DNA of 64,000 nucleotides from Euglena gracilis. Lineage: Eukaryota; Euglenida; Euglenophyceae; Euglenales. Made by a program: the position numbers and the translations under genes. Each line of letters starts with the position of its first letter. Position 1 is the first letter of the stretch. Shown piece by piece: positions 1-11,502 of the stretch. Under the pieces are notes generated by a model. The model did no database searches and was not told the origin of the DNA. It saw nothing but the letters and a program-made list of their open reading frames with translations. Where the stretch lies: the NCBI GenBank assembly GCA_039621445.1, contig CP154956.1:22784588-22848587 (forward strand), read 5' to 3'.

Positions 1-3000
1 CCCCCTCCGCTTCTGCGGAGTCTGACTCACAAGTGGGCAGAATGCCCGAACGGGACTGGCAATTAGTTCCTTTTCGCACCCAATTGCCAATAGAGCCCCC
101 CCTTACGAGGACGGGTTGGAAAAACCTGTTTTTTTACAACCCCTCCGGCTCTACAACCGATAAGCCCCATTCGGGACTTGCCCCCCCCCTCCACAATTGG
201 GAGAAATCCCCGAACTACCTTGGTCCGCAGAAATGCGGTTGGTGGTCCCGGACACTGCCGGTGTCATTGTTCCCATGGACAATGACCCCGAGGAAGACCA
301 GGCGTTGTTCTCCAATAATACTGTTGAGCGCGTAGTCTCAAATTTACCGGAGAACCACCCACTACAACAGCAATTTCGACACATCGAAGCGTGTGTCCAA
401 AATTGCGTCAAAACACTAAACCAAGTCCTACAATTTGATGAAGACAGTCACAAGGCGGTTTTCGTCAACCTGGTTTTCCTTTGGCAATACGTCCAAGAAT
501 TTGGACAATTTTGCCAAAAGAATTCTAATCCCACTACAATGGACCTTCAGAACCTCCACCAAGGTTTTGACGCATTTTTGCGCAACACCTTGGTACAAAA
601 CTTCCAACAAGTACAAGAGACCCACCACACCGCGGAATCGCGGAATAATGCAAAATTTCACATTTACAACAAAATCTACAACAATTGTTCACACAACTGG
701 AAAACTTTTCTTATACAAAGCAAGAGATGCAGTCCCGCCTACAACAACGGGTTAAAGCGCCTACGGGTGCGGAACTTGGCTCATATGTCTCATATGAGCA
801 CTTCTCAACCCTGTCCAATGTTGTACAACAGTCCCAAGAACGCATTTTGCATTTGGGTGATGAAAACGCGAGTTTTCATCAACATTTTGCACAAATACGC
901 GAAAACTATGTACAAAGAGCTTTTGCTCAACAATTGGAAGGGCGGATTGCTCGTTTGGAACAAACTTCCTGCAAATGCGGTGAAGTTTCCCACAATTTGA
1001 CCACATTGCACACTCAAGTGGCGGAAATCGTGCAGCGGCAATTTTTCCTCCATGAAAAGTGGCGAAACGACATACAAAAACTTGAAACTGCTTCCAACGC
1101 ATTACAAACCGTTACGGCGGAACTCCAATTACGCGATGCGATGATTCTTAGCTTACAAACCGCGAATGCAAAACTCCAAGACCGAGAAACGGTCATAACC
1201 ACTATCCAAACCGCGAATGCGGACCTCCAAATTGCGTTTGCAGACCTGAAAACCACTTTTGCGGATGTTTCGGGGCTACAAACGGCAATTGGGGACTTAC
1301 AACACCGCTTTGCGGAAGCTTCCACCAAAAATCCCAGTATAGGAGTATTACGATCCACTGTAACTGATTTGCACAATCAGTTACAAGCGGATGTGAACAA
1401 AATCGATTCCGCGTTTACGGATTTGCGCAAACGGTGCAACGGTATTCAAAACTCAATTCCGGATATCACCGGCATTTAAACCGAAATTGCGGATTTGAGT
1501 ACCCAACACAAAACCTTACAATCCACCACTTCCCATTTACCAAAACGCGTACAAACACTTTCTACAACGATCTCCGGACTCCAACCATCCTCAGATAGAC
1601 AAACGGTTCGCGAAGTCGATCTACCCCTTGATTTTCGCACATTTTACGACCAAATGCTTGCAAAAAATAATGAAAACTTACAAGATTTTTGTGAAACCTT
1701 GATGAGGACCGAAAATTCGGTCACCCAACAAGTTCTCACACTAAAACAACAAATTTCGGCGTTGGAGAACCGGTTTTCTACAATGATGGATGACAGAACT
1801 GCTGAAAATGCGGTAGGGGTTCCCCAACCCACGTTGGGTACCACAACCCCACAAACCGAGAATCGGTTGAACGCCCTTACAACCGCAATGGAAACTTTGG
1901 TTAAGCGGGTCCAATTCTTGGACACTACTTTCCCAAAGCTTTCAGGAGATTTTGACTCCATTGTTGACCAACTACCACTTTTGGATGAGTTACCCTCATT
2001 CCGCAAACGTATTAAGCGTTTGCAAAGTGATGTTGAACGAATTTCGGACCTTTTCTAAGTGGTTGACTCATTGGAACAAAGTATCCAAGATTTTGCATTG
2101 CGTTTGGATGAGATTCATGCAAAATCCCGCAACCCCCCACACTTTGCCCATGAAAACTGTGTTTTCGGTGGTCAAAATGCAACTTCCAGCTCACAGCGCG
2201 CTTTTCGCGCATCAAACGAAGCATGTTCGGATGCCCCACATCCAACTCGCGACTTTCTGCGTCAAATTCGCGATTCGTTGGATGCCAATCCTTCCAAAAG
2301 CGCAGTATGCGCACCGCTACAAGCATCTTCGGATGTGCATGCCCTACAAGCATCCACGGATGCACATGATCATGAACATGCCTACGATCGCGATTATAAT
2401 TGCCCGTTTATACCCCAAATTAAGATTCCCCACCCTAAGGGTGAATCTTCGGATGATGAACCGGTTTTTACCACAAAAACCGCAAATCCTCCGGTTTTAC
2501 AACAAGACATTCGCGAATCGGGACTGATTCGCGGTATGAGCCATACCCCTACCCCGGGTATTTGTCATGGATCGCGAATGCGAAACACGGAATTTACCGC
2601 GGTTCCCCGATTAGCGGGTGAACAACAGGATTCCTACCCCCCTGGTATGTTACCACACCCCGAATCACGGAATCGCGACACTTCACAATCCGAATCGCGG
2701 AATCGCGAAACACAACCACACAATTCGCGGAACTGCGATGTACCAAATACCCATGGTACCTACGGTACCATGAGTACCATTCTAGATACGCGTTCGCGCA
2801 TCCCACCACAACAACCCTACAATAACAATTACGATAGAAATCGGGGCCCACAACGCGATTTCAAAGGTACCATTACAATTGCCAACAACGTGAAGCCACA
2901 ATGTGACGGAGATCCCACAACTTAGAAACAATTTTGGCGCGACCGGACATACTACTGGGACTTGTAGGGTCCAACCCAAGACGGGAACCCTGAGGTAATC

Positions 3001-3676
3001 CAGATGGAATTCATTGATTGCCTCCGCAAGGAAGAAAAAGATCGCGCCCGACAACTTGCGAGCCGGAATTGGATTACTTTTGATGAACTGGCTGAGCAAT
3101 ATGCGTCAACCTGTTCAAGCCGAATGTTGCGAATTACGCTGGAGAAAAAATGGCGGCAATTCGCGCCCAGTGACTGAAAATGGAAGTCAATCGACCTTTG
3201 GTCTTCCAAATGGTTGGGATTGGCTGCTGAGGTTGATGAACTGGGAGAGAACCAAATGAAAGAACAATTCGATGCGGTTCTCCTCCATTTCATTCCCACG
3301 ATTATCTAGACATCCACCGCGAGGAACTCGCGGACAACAAACTCACACTTGAACAACGATGGAACTATGTTTCCAAGCAAATGAAACTCTCACAACTTTT
3401 GGGACAGATGCAATCGGCTTACACCCACCACCTCACCGCTGGTCTCCCTAGCGGTACGGTAAGTGCCCTACAAAAGACTTCTTCTCCAAAATCTCCACGG
3501 GGATACGGTAAACATGCAAACTCCCCAAGGGGAGAAACAAAGACGCGCTATCCGCGCTCATCTGACCAATTTTCTGACAAAACTTGCTTTTTGTGCAACA
3601 AAGCGGGGCATACGTCCTGTGACTGCCCCCACCCTGATGGGCGAAAGCGGTATCAGAGTCCAAGGGGTTCGCGAAG
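1..3676 (+). pseudogene. gag remnant, copy A
   Basis: Structural Gag polyprotein of family 1, non-functional. The frame starting near 685 runs almost to 3310 but is cut by stops at 1477, 2056, 2923, near 3174 and 3306, and frame changes occur near 650 and 3350. Visible parts: a proline-rich N-terminal stretch (up to about 230), a long coiled-coil region rich in LQ, TA and heptad leucines (about 350-2050), a Ser/His/Asp-rich linker, the conserved Gag core that begins near KVKPQ (about 2890-3300), and one zinc knuckle CFLCNKAGHTSCDC at 3585-3626 (C-X2-C-X4-H-X4-C). The second knuckle and RS-rich tail found in copies C and D are deleted. Similarity to copy C supports the assignment; the 5' end lies outside the window. 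Confidence 0.85.
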
Positions 3677-4434
3677 CGATAAAGTTTTGTGGACATGTTC
3701 TTAACAACGGATAAAGCAGAGCATCTGCAAGCAAACTTGATGCTATGAAGAAGTGGACACCTGAAAACATCAGTACGATCACCCAGTTAAAAGGAGTTTT
3801 GGGTTTAGCGCAGTATTACGCGATTTACATGAAGGATTTCGCGAAAATCGCGGTACCACTGACGCGACAACTCAAAAATCGCGCTCCTGACAATACAAAG
3901 ATACAATGGGATGACAAAATGCGAGAATCGCTAACGACAGTTAAACAACTGATGTTGGACAATGTTGTACTTGACATTGCCGACCCGTACCACCCATACG
4001 TACTGGAGGTCGACAGCAGCGACTATGCTGTTGGCTGTGTGTTGAGCCAACAAAACTCGTCCGAAGAACTGCGACCTGTAGCATTCTTCAGCAGAAAGCT
4101 ACAAGGTGAAGACCGAAGGAGGTGAGCACAGGTCAAATGGAGCATACGAGAAAAGGAGACGTATGCCAGTGTCCTTATCCTGCAAAAATTCCGAATTTGG
4201 GTCGCCAGTTCACTCGTACAAATACTAGTGCTGACAGACCATGAGTCTCTCCAACACTGGAGCACCGAAGACTTGAACAAAGCCATGTCCTCAGTTGGCC
4301 GAAGATGCCGATGGCACGAATTTTTGAGTCAATTCAGCCTGGTGGTAGTTTACAGACCAGGTCATACTCAAAAAGTCGCAGACCCACCCTCCCGTGCACC
4401 CTGGCGTTACCCTGGTAACCCTGACGAGGGTGAG
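3677..4434 (+). pseudogene. pol remnant, copy A: end of RT plus RNase H
   Basis: Begins abruptly inside RT at the KFCGH block that in copy C lies near 41574, fused directly to the zinc-knuckle part of gag. It then shows the RT connection (FLGLAQYYAIYMKDF-like, 3790-3840) and RNase H with VDSSDYAVG near 4010, FFSRKLQG near 4085 and LTDHESLQHW near 4228. A TGA at 4123 interrupts the frame. The copy ends near PGNPDEG, where the inverted block starts. The RT catalytic YIDD block and the protease are absent, so no active reverse transcriptase could come from it. Confidence 0.85.
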
Positions 4435-5590
4435 TGCAAGTCCTCGTCCTCCCGAAGGAGGTTGTGGGTGAGGGGGTCCTCCCGTAGGAGGTTGTCCAGG
4501 GGGAACATACGGTTGGGAGGATGGAGGACCAGGTCCCCTTCCTCCAGCATCCATCCTGAAACAAAAGCAGATAGTAGCAAGTGCTGAGCTGTAGGGAAAC
4601 AGAGAAATAAGGCATTGTACGGTAACATTGTACGCATGCAACCAAGTGTACACAAACACAAAAATATTTGTATGTTTGCAATAATTGTAAAATCAAAATT
4701 GTAGCTCCAAGTGTAAAAATGGGTTGTTGTATAGGACCGTAGTCCTTTAACAAAAAATCCTTCGCCAGGTACAAAATGGTTTGGCATTCGCCCATTATAC
4801 ATTTTGTCAAAAGTCAATGCTATGGACAAAATCTTGGACATCTTTGTATATCCTCCCTTAGAAGGTATTTACAGAAATGTCAATATTGTTTCGTTTGTTC
4901 CATAGCTTCCAGTCTTGTTGGGTGTAACCAACAAAACTAGTTGCTGGTTACCAGGTGTCCTATTCGGGACCATATCCTTTCCACCGTACTTTCCAGTAAT
5001 GTACACCTCTGTCTACTTTGTGGTTGATGATTTTGTCAACGACAAAATCATCTGTCTCAGACAGTTTTGACCGTGGTTTGAAGTAGAGACAGGGTATGGC
5101 TTTACCGTTTGGTGGAGTCAGGTATGGTTTGAAGTCATCCATGTGCACATCCTCGACACGACTTTGTAGCGCCCACTTGTACCCAACCGATCGAGGATCT
5201 CACATGGTCCAATCCAGAGGGGGTCCAACTTCGTGGATTGCATGCGGGTTCTAGTGTTCCGAACCCACACGCGCTCACCTGGGTTTTAAATCGGTGATTT
5301 GTACGGCTGTAAAAATTGCCTTTGTTTTTGTAAGCGTACAGCGACTACGCGCTACCGCACACCCGTGCGCAAGGTTTCTACTTCAGAGAACCATGTTTCG
5401 CAACTCACGCCAGAACGAGCGGGTCTTTCTGACGGGAATGTCGCCCATGGCTCGGGGGTCTCGTCCGAAGACGATTTTTGTACGGTGAGTACTGTAATAT
5501 AAGACCCGGTAAGGTGTTAATATAAAATAAACACCAGGGTAATACTTGTAGCCAGGCATTGTGCGATTCGGCCAGTGAAAGTCGTAGAGG
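4435..5590 (-). pseudogene. Inverted block: integrase C-terminus, chromodomain and pol-ORF3 spacer of copy A
   Basis: On the minus strand this block matches copy B from about 16496 to 17640. Reading leftward from 5590: the end of the integrase core (RLSLAESHNAWLQVLPW), the integrase C-terminal region, [12 protein letters not shown], then a chromodomain with DFVVDKI and [12 protein letters not shown] at 4960-5148, then the pol-ORF3 spacer including the complement of the acceptor-like AG at 4589-4590, then the first ORF3 codons. The integrase zinc finger and catalytic core (B 15560-16496) are lost. Several frameshifts and stops are present. The left junction lies among two hairpins (4449-4462 and 4480-4493). 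Confidence 0.8.
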
Positions 5591-8500
5591 GCAAGTCCCC
5601 GTTCGGCAATGTACAAGCTGCTTCGGCAGCAAGGCCCGTAGTGGCAGCCCCTCCGTTACAAGCTGCTCCGGCAAGCAAGGCCCGTAGTGGCAAATCCCCC
5701 TGTGATTCAACATGCGGTTCCGCACGTTGCCCAACAACAAACTACACTTGGTGGCATACAATCTCAACCTATGATTCCACAACAAACGAAATCCGCCTAT
5801 GAACAGTTTGCGGCGCCGCAACCACGGCGCCCAAAGAGATATGATCTGGCCAGTAGCAGTAGCCAACGCGCTGCTTTTGCGGCTGTAGAACAACAGTACG
5901 TGGAGTATGAACAACGACAACTGGCTGAACAACTTCGTAGTCGTTATTATCCCGCACAACCGCCACAAGGGCAGTGTGCCGCACAACCCCCACAAGGGCA
6001 GTATGCCACACAACCAGAACCTCCACAAAGGCAGTATGCCGCTCCCTTTCTGTTCGGTTCCCCAAGTACAAGGGTGAACTGGCAACGGCTTCAACAGACA
6101 CAATTCGTAACGCTCTGCGCACGTGCGCAGAGGACAGACCGGATCCCTTCATCCGAGTGATGTGGGATTCGTACTGCCGACAATTGCTTGCAATCGCCAA
6201 CAAGCCTATCGCCACCTGGGACATGTGGTCCCAGAGTACGATAGCGGGTATAATCTTCTTTCAACCCGGAGAATCCGGATTTGCAGAAAACGTAACCCTC
6301 AGGGACCTGGGAGTCCTGGTTCCGCTTGTGCTCCGCGGAGTGCACCCAGTGGGTGATTACGCGGAACACATGCGCCGCTATACTCCTGAACTCACAGAAA
6401 GTGATATAGGTGATGTCCAAATGCAAGAACCAATATACTTACCACCACAACGTTTTTCCTCTCCCCCACGCATGCCACCTGCCCGGAACTGGGGGGCTGG
6501 TATGCCATCACAACACGCTATGCATGCCGAAGAGCCATACGATGAAAGCTATACCGACGAGATGGCCGAAGAGCCTTATGACGAGTATACAACGGCAGAA
6601 CCAGAGCCGGAGTATACCATGGAAACAGACGAATCACCTCAACCAGCCCCTCAACCACTACAGCCCGTACAAACTCAACCATCTGTAAAATCTCAGTCGC
6701 AACCACCGACAACCCCCGCCGTACCGCTGCCGGAGCCGACAGCGATACGGGTTGTCGGAGAAAACCCCCTGCGTCCCGTAGTGGACAATATTCACTATGA
6801 ACGAGTGCCACAATCTGCGGATTTCGCTTACACAACCAAGGGCGAACAATACCTTCCCCTTGACAAGATTTACGCACTTGGATCCCATTTGGGAGCCATC
6901 AGCATGAAAGGAGTGATAATGGATGGCATTGGTCCAAACTCCAAAATTTTGGGTATACCCACCTGGGCACTATCCGAAGTTTTGCGTGTGAATGCACCAC
7001 CACATCACCTGGTCCAATGGAACAACTCGCTTCGGCGTCGAATCTTGTGCCGCCAGTAGCCCAACCTACTCCGGCACCACAAACAAAACCGGTACAAACA
7101 GTTTCGACTGCGCAATCAACATCTATGCAGCCTGCCGCATCGGCAGCAGGTTCAAACCAACCTATACCTTTACAAAGAACAGGACCCCCCGCTCAAGCCG
7201 CGCATTCGGCACATGCAAAAGCACCCGCATAATCTACCATACCTGTTCGAGCACCTCCTGTCACAACACCTTCACAACCGGCTTCGGCTGAACAGACACA
7301 ACCACCTGTTGAACCGGGACAACCTTTCTGGGGTCAACCAAGGATTGAGTCGCCAGCACAACGCGCCACCTACAAGGAAGCTCTACAGCATTTGAAGGGC
7401 CCGGCAAAACAATACAACGTTGACGCGCGCAAACGCCGCGTGGGTCCGCGTGGACCGGAGTTTGCGGCACCGCCACAAACGCGTCCAACGCCAGAAACAG
7501 AACGTCCTCGTTTGGACGACGATCCACAAGGCGCGCAGTCGCAACGTGATCGTCAGGAGAACGATGACCTGCCGATCCCGCCAAACGTACAACGCTCTTT
7601 ATACGAAATGTATCACCAACTGCGTCCAGACAAACCGTCCGATGACATTGCCGGACGTTACTCTGCTGGTGTAACCGTTACAATGTGGAGAAAAACACGA
7701 GCATTCCGAAAAGACGGTGCATACCGTTGGAATGAACAAGAGCGCGAAGCTGAAAAAGGACAGAAAGACCAGAAAGGCAAAGGAAGGAGCGAAGGCTCGC
7801 AACCGGGTTACGTCCTGGACGTACAATTTATGATCGACCATCTGTTCTGGATCTCAGACGGACCAGATACAATTGTGCGCGAGTATTACGAGGAACAACA
7901 CCCCTGGGTTGTTGCTCCTGAAGTACATCACAACATGGTTAAACTCTACAAGGAAAAAGCCCGTGGCTTTTTCTTCGACGGTACAATTTCCTGTTACGAA
8001 AGCCAGGATGGCATCGACAATTTGCCAGGTTTCTGGCAACTACTTTTCTGGCTCGGATTTCATTGTATGAACTTCGGTTTTTTTGCAATGCCCGCCAGCA
8101 AAGCACGGTGCTTGCCACATCCAAAGCTACAACACGGATGGGAATCATCCCTTGACGCGCTGAAGACAATGTTCGACAATATCGGAGAAACCGGACCACA
8201 AGGCGGAGGTTTTCCCACTTCCAAAAGATATACAATTGGTGACACACGAAATGTTCTGCTACACTTACCAAATTTTCCTCAACGAACACTACGACCCCCA
8301 CTTCCAAGTGGTCGGAATCGACCTGACATACCCACAAAAATTCGTCGTTTGGTGCACCCACTGCCTCCACAAGTTCCCGGTGGACTTCTGGGGGTTTGGT
8401 GCGCGGTCGGACAACCGACTGCCCAAACGCACAACGAGCGCAGCCCCACCAACGGGAATGGGCGGAGGCCCAACAACAACGAAGACTACTTGGACACATC

Positions 8501-11161
8501 TGCCACAGTCCCTTCGAAGTTAGGGAAGTCGGATATGCCAGACGAAACCACCGACAAATGCTTCTGCAAATGCAGCCGTTCCAATGGAGAGCATGGGTGT
8601 CCTATGCTCAGGAAATCTACAATTTATTCAACCCAAAACAACAACTCCAACTCCCACAAGAATACCTCCCTCTTCGACCTGAATGGGACGAGGATGTAAA
8701 ACGGAAGTACATCAAACGCCTGTTTGGCGAAACTCTCCGAAGAGAGGACTTTGCCCCATTTTTCAAGGGCAAACGTACAAATAAGGATGGGTTGGCCATC
8801 CCAATACTGGACTGGGTTCCTCGCGGATCGGGAGGAAACAAGTTTGTCGGATGGCAAAACTTTCGTCTGCGACCACGTATAAATCTCCCTGATCCCCAAC
8901 CGGCAGAGTCAGACGCAGCACAGTCTGCAGTTGAACAACCTCCAACGGCTGCATCATCTACAACGTCAACAGCCAAAGCAGCAGCGAAGCCTGTAACCAA
9001 ACGTTCGGAAGAACGTTTGCCACAACCTCCACCTACACCTACCATGTCTGTGGAACACACTCCCGTACACCCTTCAGACTCTTCGTCCGTTTCCTCTCTG
9101 GGTCATCCAGCGATGAAGAAATGGAAGAAGGGACAGACAATGAACAGAGTACACGCTCCGTCTCCTCCGCGTCTGTGGAGTCTGAACCGGAAGATACCGG
9201 CGTACAACATGCTCTAAGGGCCGAAGTGCCAGCTACAACGCCTGCTCAAACACGACCACAAACACCATTGCCAGACGCGGAACCTGACGCGCCTGCAGAA
9301 TTTACAATAGCCGAAGTGCCTGCAGACTCCACAACGGCCGTATCGCCTTCGGCAGACGTGGTTCCAGCTACTCCTGCACATGCGGAAGCTGGACAGGAAG
9401 CAACTGATGCTGAGATAATCGCATTTCGCGAACTGATCACAAGGCAACAACAGGAAGGCATCGAAAGATACCAAGACCCCGACGACTTTATACTCATACC
9501 ACAACAAGTTGGACGCGCTGCCGAGCGCGTCCTCGGAAGCGTCCGAAGTGGCGTAGCCTCGATGGTTGCAATGGTGCGATCGTGGTCGTCCTCTTCAGCG
9601 CGAAGTCCCCGTGACACGGGACTTGGCGAAAAAATCACAGAAGAAGCTACGGCTTCCACCACAGCACTGGCAGCAGCCGCGGCCAGTTCTACTCCTGATG
9701 TCCAAACACCCGGAGTGGTGACAATCACGGAATCGACTACAGTCGAAACAACACCACCACATAATATAACACCCGTAGTGGTACACACACCTGAACAGGT
9801 GGTACCGACGGCTCCTGACGTACCACCTACCACCAAACCCACGGTCAAACCTGCTCCAGAGTCTCCTGCAGAACGCCCCCTGCCGCCACAGCGGAAAGAA
9901 GAAGGCAGTAAGGCTAAGGCTAAACCACAGCCTGCAGAACCGTGCAAACCTGCTGAAAGACACGAGCCAAAAGCACCTCCACCTGGGAGTGGTAGCAAAT
10001 CAGGAAAGCGGGAGAAGGCCCCAGCTGCTACCACACCAGCACCAACATATACTGAAGTGGCCGGGAAAACCAGGGTCAATTCTACCCTCCGAGGTAGAAC
10101 TCGACAAGATACAACGTCTTATACCTCGCAAGAGGAAAACATGCCAGTTGACGATAATGCCACCCTTTGGTAAGAGGACATTATCTCCAACCTGCCAAGC
10201 GTCGAAGAACGCATTGCCACGATACAACCAGCCCGCGAACAAAGAATTTTGTTCAACAAGTGGATCGAACCCCTGTTCTTCAACGACGAGAAGCCTAACT
10301 ACTATGTTCGCCATATCTGGCGGTTCTACAACGCCAGATCACCAAGAGTGTTTGCCCAATACCTTTGGGAAACATTCCTTTTTGACAGTCGGCCGAATGG
10401 TCAAACAACGTGGCTCTGTACTGTTTGTCACAACATTCGTAACAGCATGCCAGCTGTGCATGTCTGTTATGCCGACAACAAACGGAAAATTTTTCACAAC
10501 AATGAGTTCGTTCCAAATACAGCCGCTTTTATTTGCGGTGATTGCATCCTTGCCTGGAGAAAAGTGAACAACTTCCGGTGGTAGGAAGAGGACAGACACC
10601 ATGACGTACCAGTTTTCTGTGTCAACTGCTTACGGGCAGACGTATGGTTGCCTGCAGATGGCGGAAATCTCAATATCGTACCCGGAAGCGAGGACGTTCT
10701 GGATGATTTACGGAATTTCTACAAAACAAAGCGACAAATGTACCAACACAAAAGCTTCAAGAAAGCTGAGGCTTTTGACCGCGGCGGAATCACCTTTGAC
10801 TTCCAAACTGATTCCGGCGGAATAGGACTTGCTGTGGAATGTAGAAAAGGGAAAATTGCCCCTACTCTTCAATGATGACGGCCGGAAACGAGTCATTTAC
10901 CCACTCTTTACAAAGCCTTCAACAGTTTCTGAAACCACGCAACAATGGTTATTGCCTGACTATCCACCTGAACGACATGGGTACGAACATTATTCAGAAT
11001 GGGTTGGTACCATTCTGAAACCACACATAGCCCGCTGTGCCTGTGCATCCTGCGCGCACAACTCTGATTTCAACGCTCCACTAGACTTACGCCCAACTGA
11101 AATGACCTTGGTACAAGACCCACACATGGTTGAGTACTTCAAGGAAACCCGCAAACGTTGA
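5591..11161 (+). pseudogene. ORF3 remnant, copy A (env-position gene of unknown function)
   Basis: Homologous along its length to ORF3 of copy C (44130-49567) and D, but broken by frame changes near 6050, 7060-7390, about 8230, 9120 and 10850 and by stops at 10171 and 10582. Recognisable blocks: PQGQYA-type repeats (5940-6040), the conserved N-terminal block with RDLGV near 6300, a Pro/Glu-rich linker, GKGRSEG-type basic patch (near 7780), LPGFWQLLFWLGFHCMNFG (8020-8085), FPVDFWGFGA (about 8370-8405), a long Pro/Thr/Glu-rich linker (8900-10140), the Cys cluster WLCTVCH (about 10411), FICGDC and VFCVNCLR (about 10606-10635), and the C-terminal block ending ETRKR before TGA at 11159. No known domain is recognised. 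No signal peptide or convincing membrane segment is visible. Confidence 0.8.
5613..5693 (+). repeat. 45-bp tandem duplication at the inversion edge
   Basis: The segment starting ACAAGCTGCT at 5613 recurs at 5658 with minor changes, both followed by AAGGCCCGTAGTGGCA. The first unit holds a perfect hairpin with arms GCTGC/GCAGC and a TTCG loop (5617-5630). Copy B has a single unit here (about 17628). The duplication adjoins the right breakpoint of the inverted block. Confidence 0.75.
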
Positions 11162-11502
11162 GGGTTTCCTGCCTCATACAAGCAGCTACGGCTGAAATGG
11201 GCGTAGTCCCACATAATGACTGAAGTCTCGAGCGCAAATACGCACTTCATCATCGCGTTCAACACCGTTTCAAGACACAATGGCGGAATCGCCTTAAGTT
11301 CGGTCGATAACACGTTGATCGCGAAGATTCAAGACCACAAAGACACTACGGTGTCAAGTAAGAAGACGCACAAAGCACAGCATGCGCGCCAGAATTCTTT
11401 TGCGCTTTGTGCGCCAAACGCGGTAACCGTAATTGTGAACCAGACAATGGTATCCTGGTACTGTCTCCCTGAACCGGGACTGTGCCTGGCATCCCAACTG
11501 GC
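11162..11502. other. Unassigned junction sequence between copies A and B
   Basis: 341 bp after the ORF3 stop of A and before B sequence starts in the middle of gag. No LTR, primer site, polypurine tract or convincing ORF is visible. It may be the 3' untranslated tail of A, joined directly to a 5'-truncated copy B. B homology to gag becomes clear at the CACTACAACAGC sequence near 11503. Confidence 0.5.

Larger units (their letters stand above)
1..11161 (+). mobile_element. Family-1 Ty3/gypsy retrotransposon copy A (5' cut by window; deletion and inversion derivative)
   Basis: A decayed LTR-retrotransposon copy that enters the window already inside gag. Order seen: gag remnant (1-3676), end of RT plus RNase H (3677-4434), an inverted block with integrase C-terminus and chromodomain (4435-5590), and a long ORF3 remnant (5591-11161). 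It is recognised by strong similarity to copies B, C and D. Relative to C and D, about 3.4 kb (end of gag, protease, Dam-like domain, most of RT) is missing. No LTR of this copy is visible. It carries the uninterrupted target sequences at 6500-6503 and 8144-8148 that are disrupted in copy B by the other elements, so it serves as the empty-site reference. Confidence 0.85.

Noticed and set aside
2640-2760. CRISPR-like array from repeated TCGCGGAATCGCG motifs
   Set aside because: Irregular spacing, coding context and eukaryotic retrotransposon setting; part of the general excess of small palindromes.
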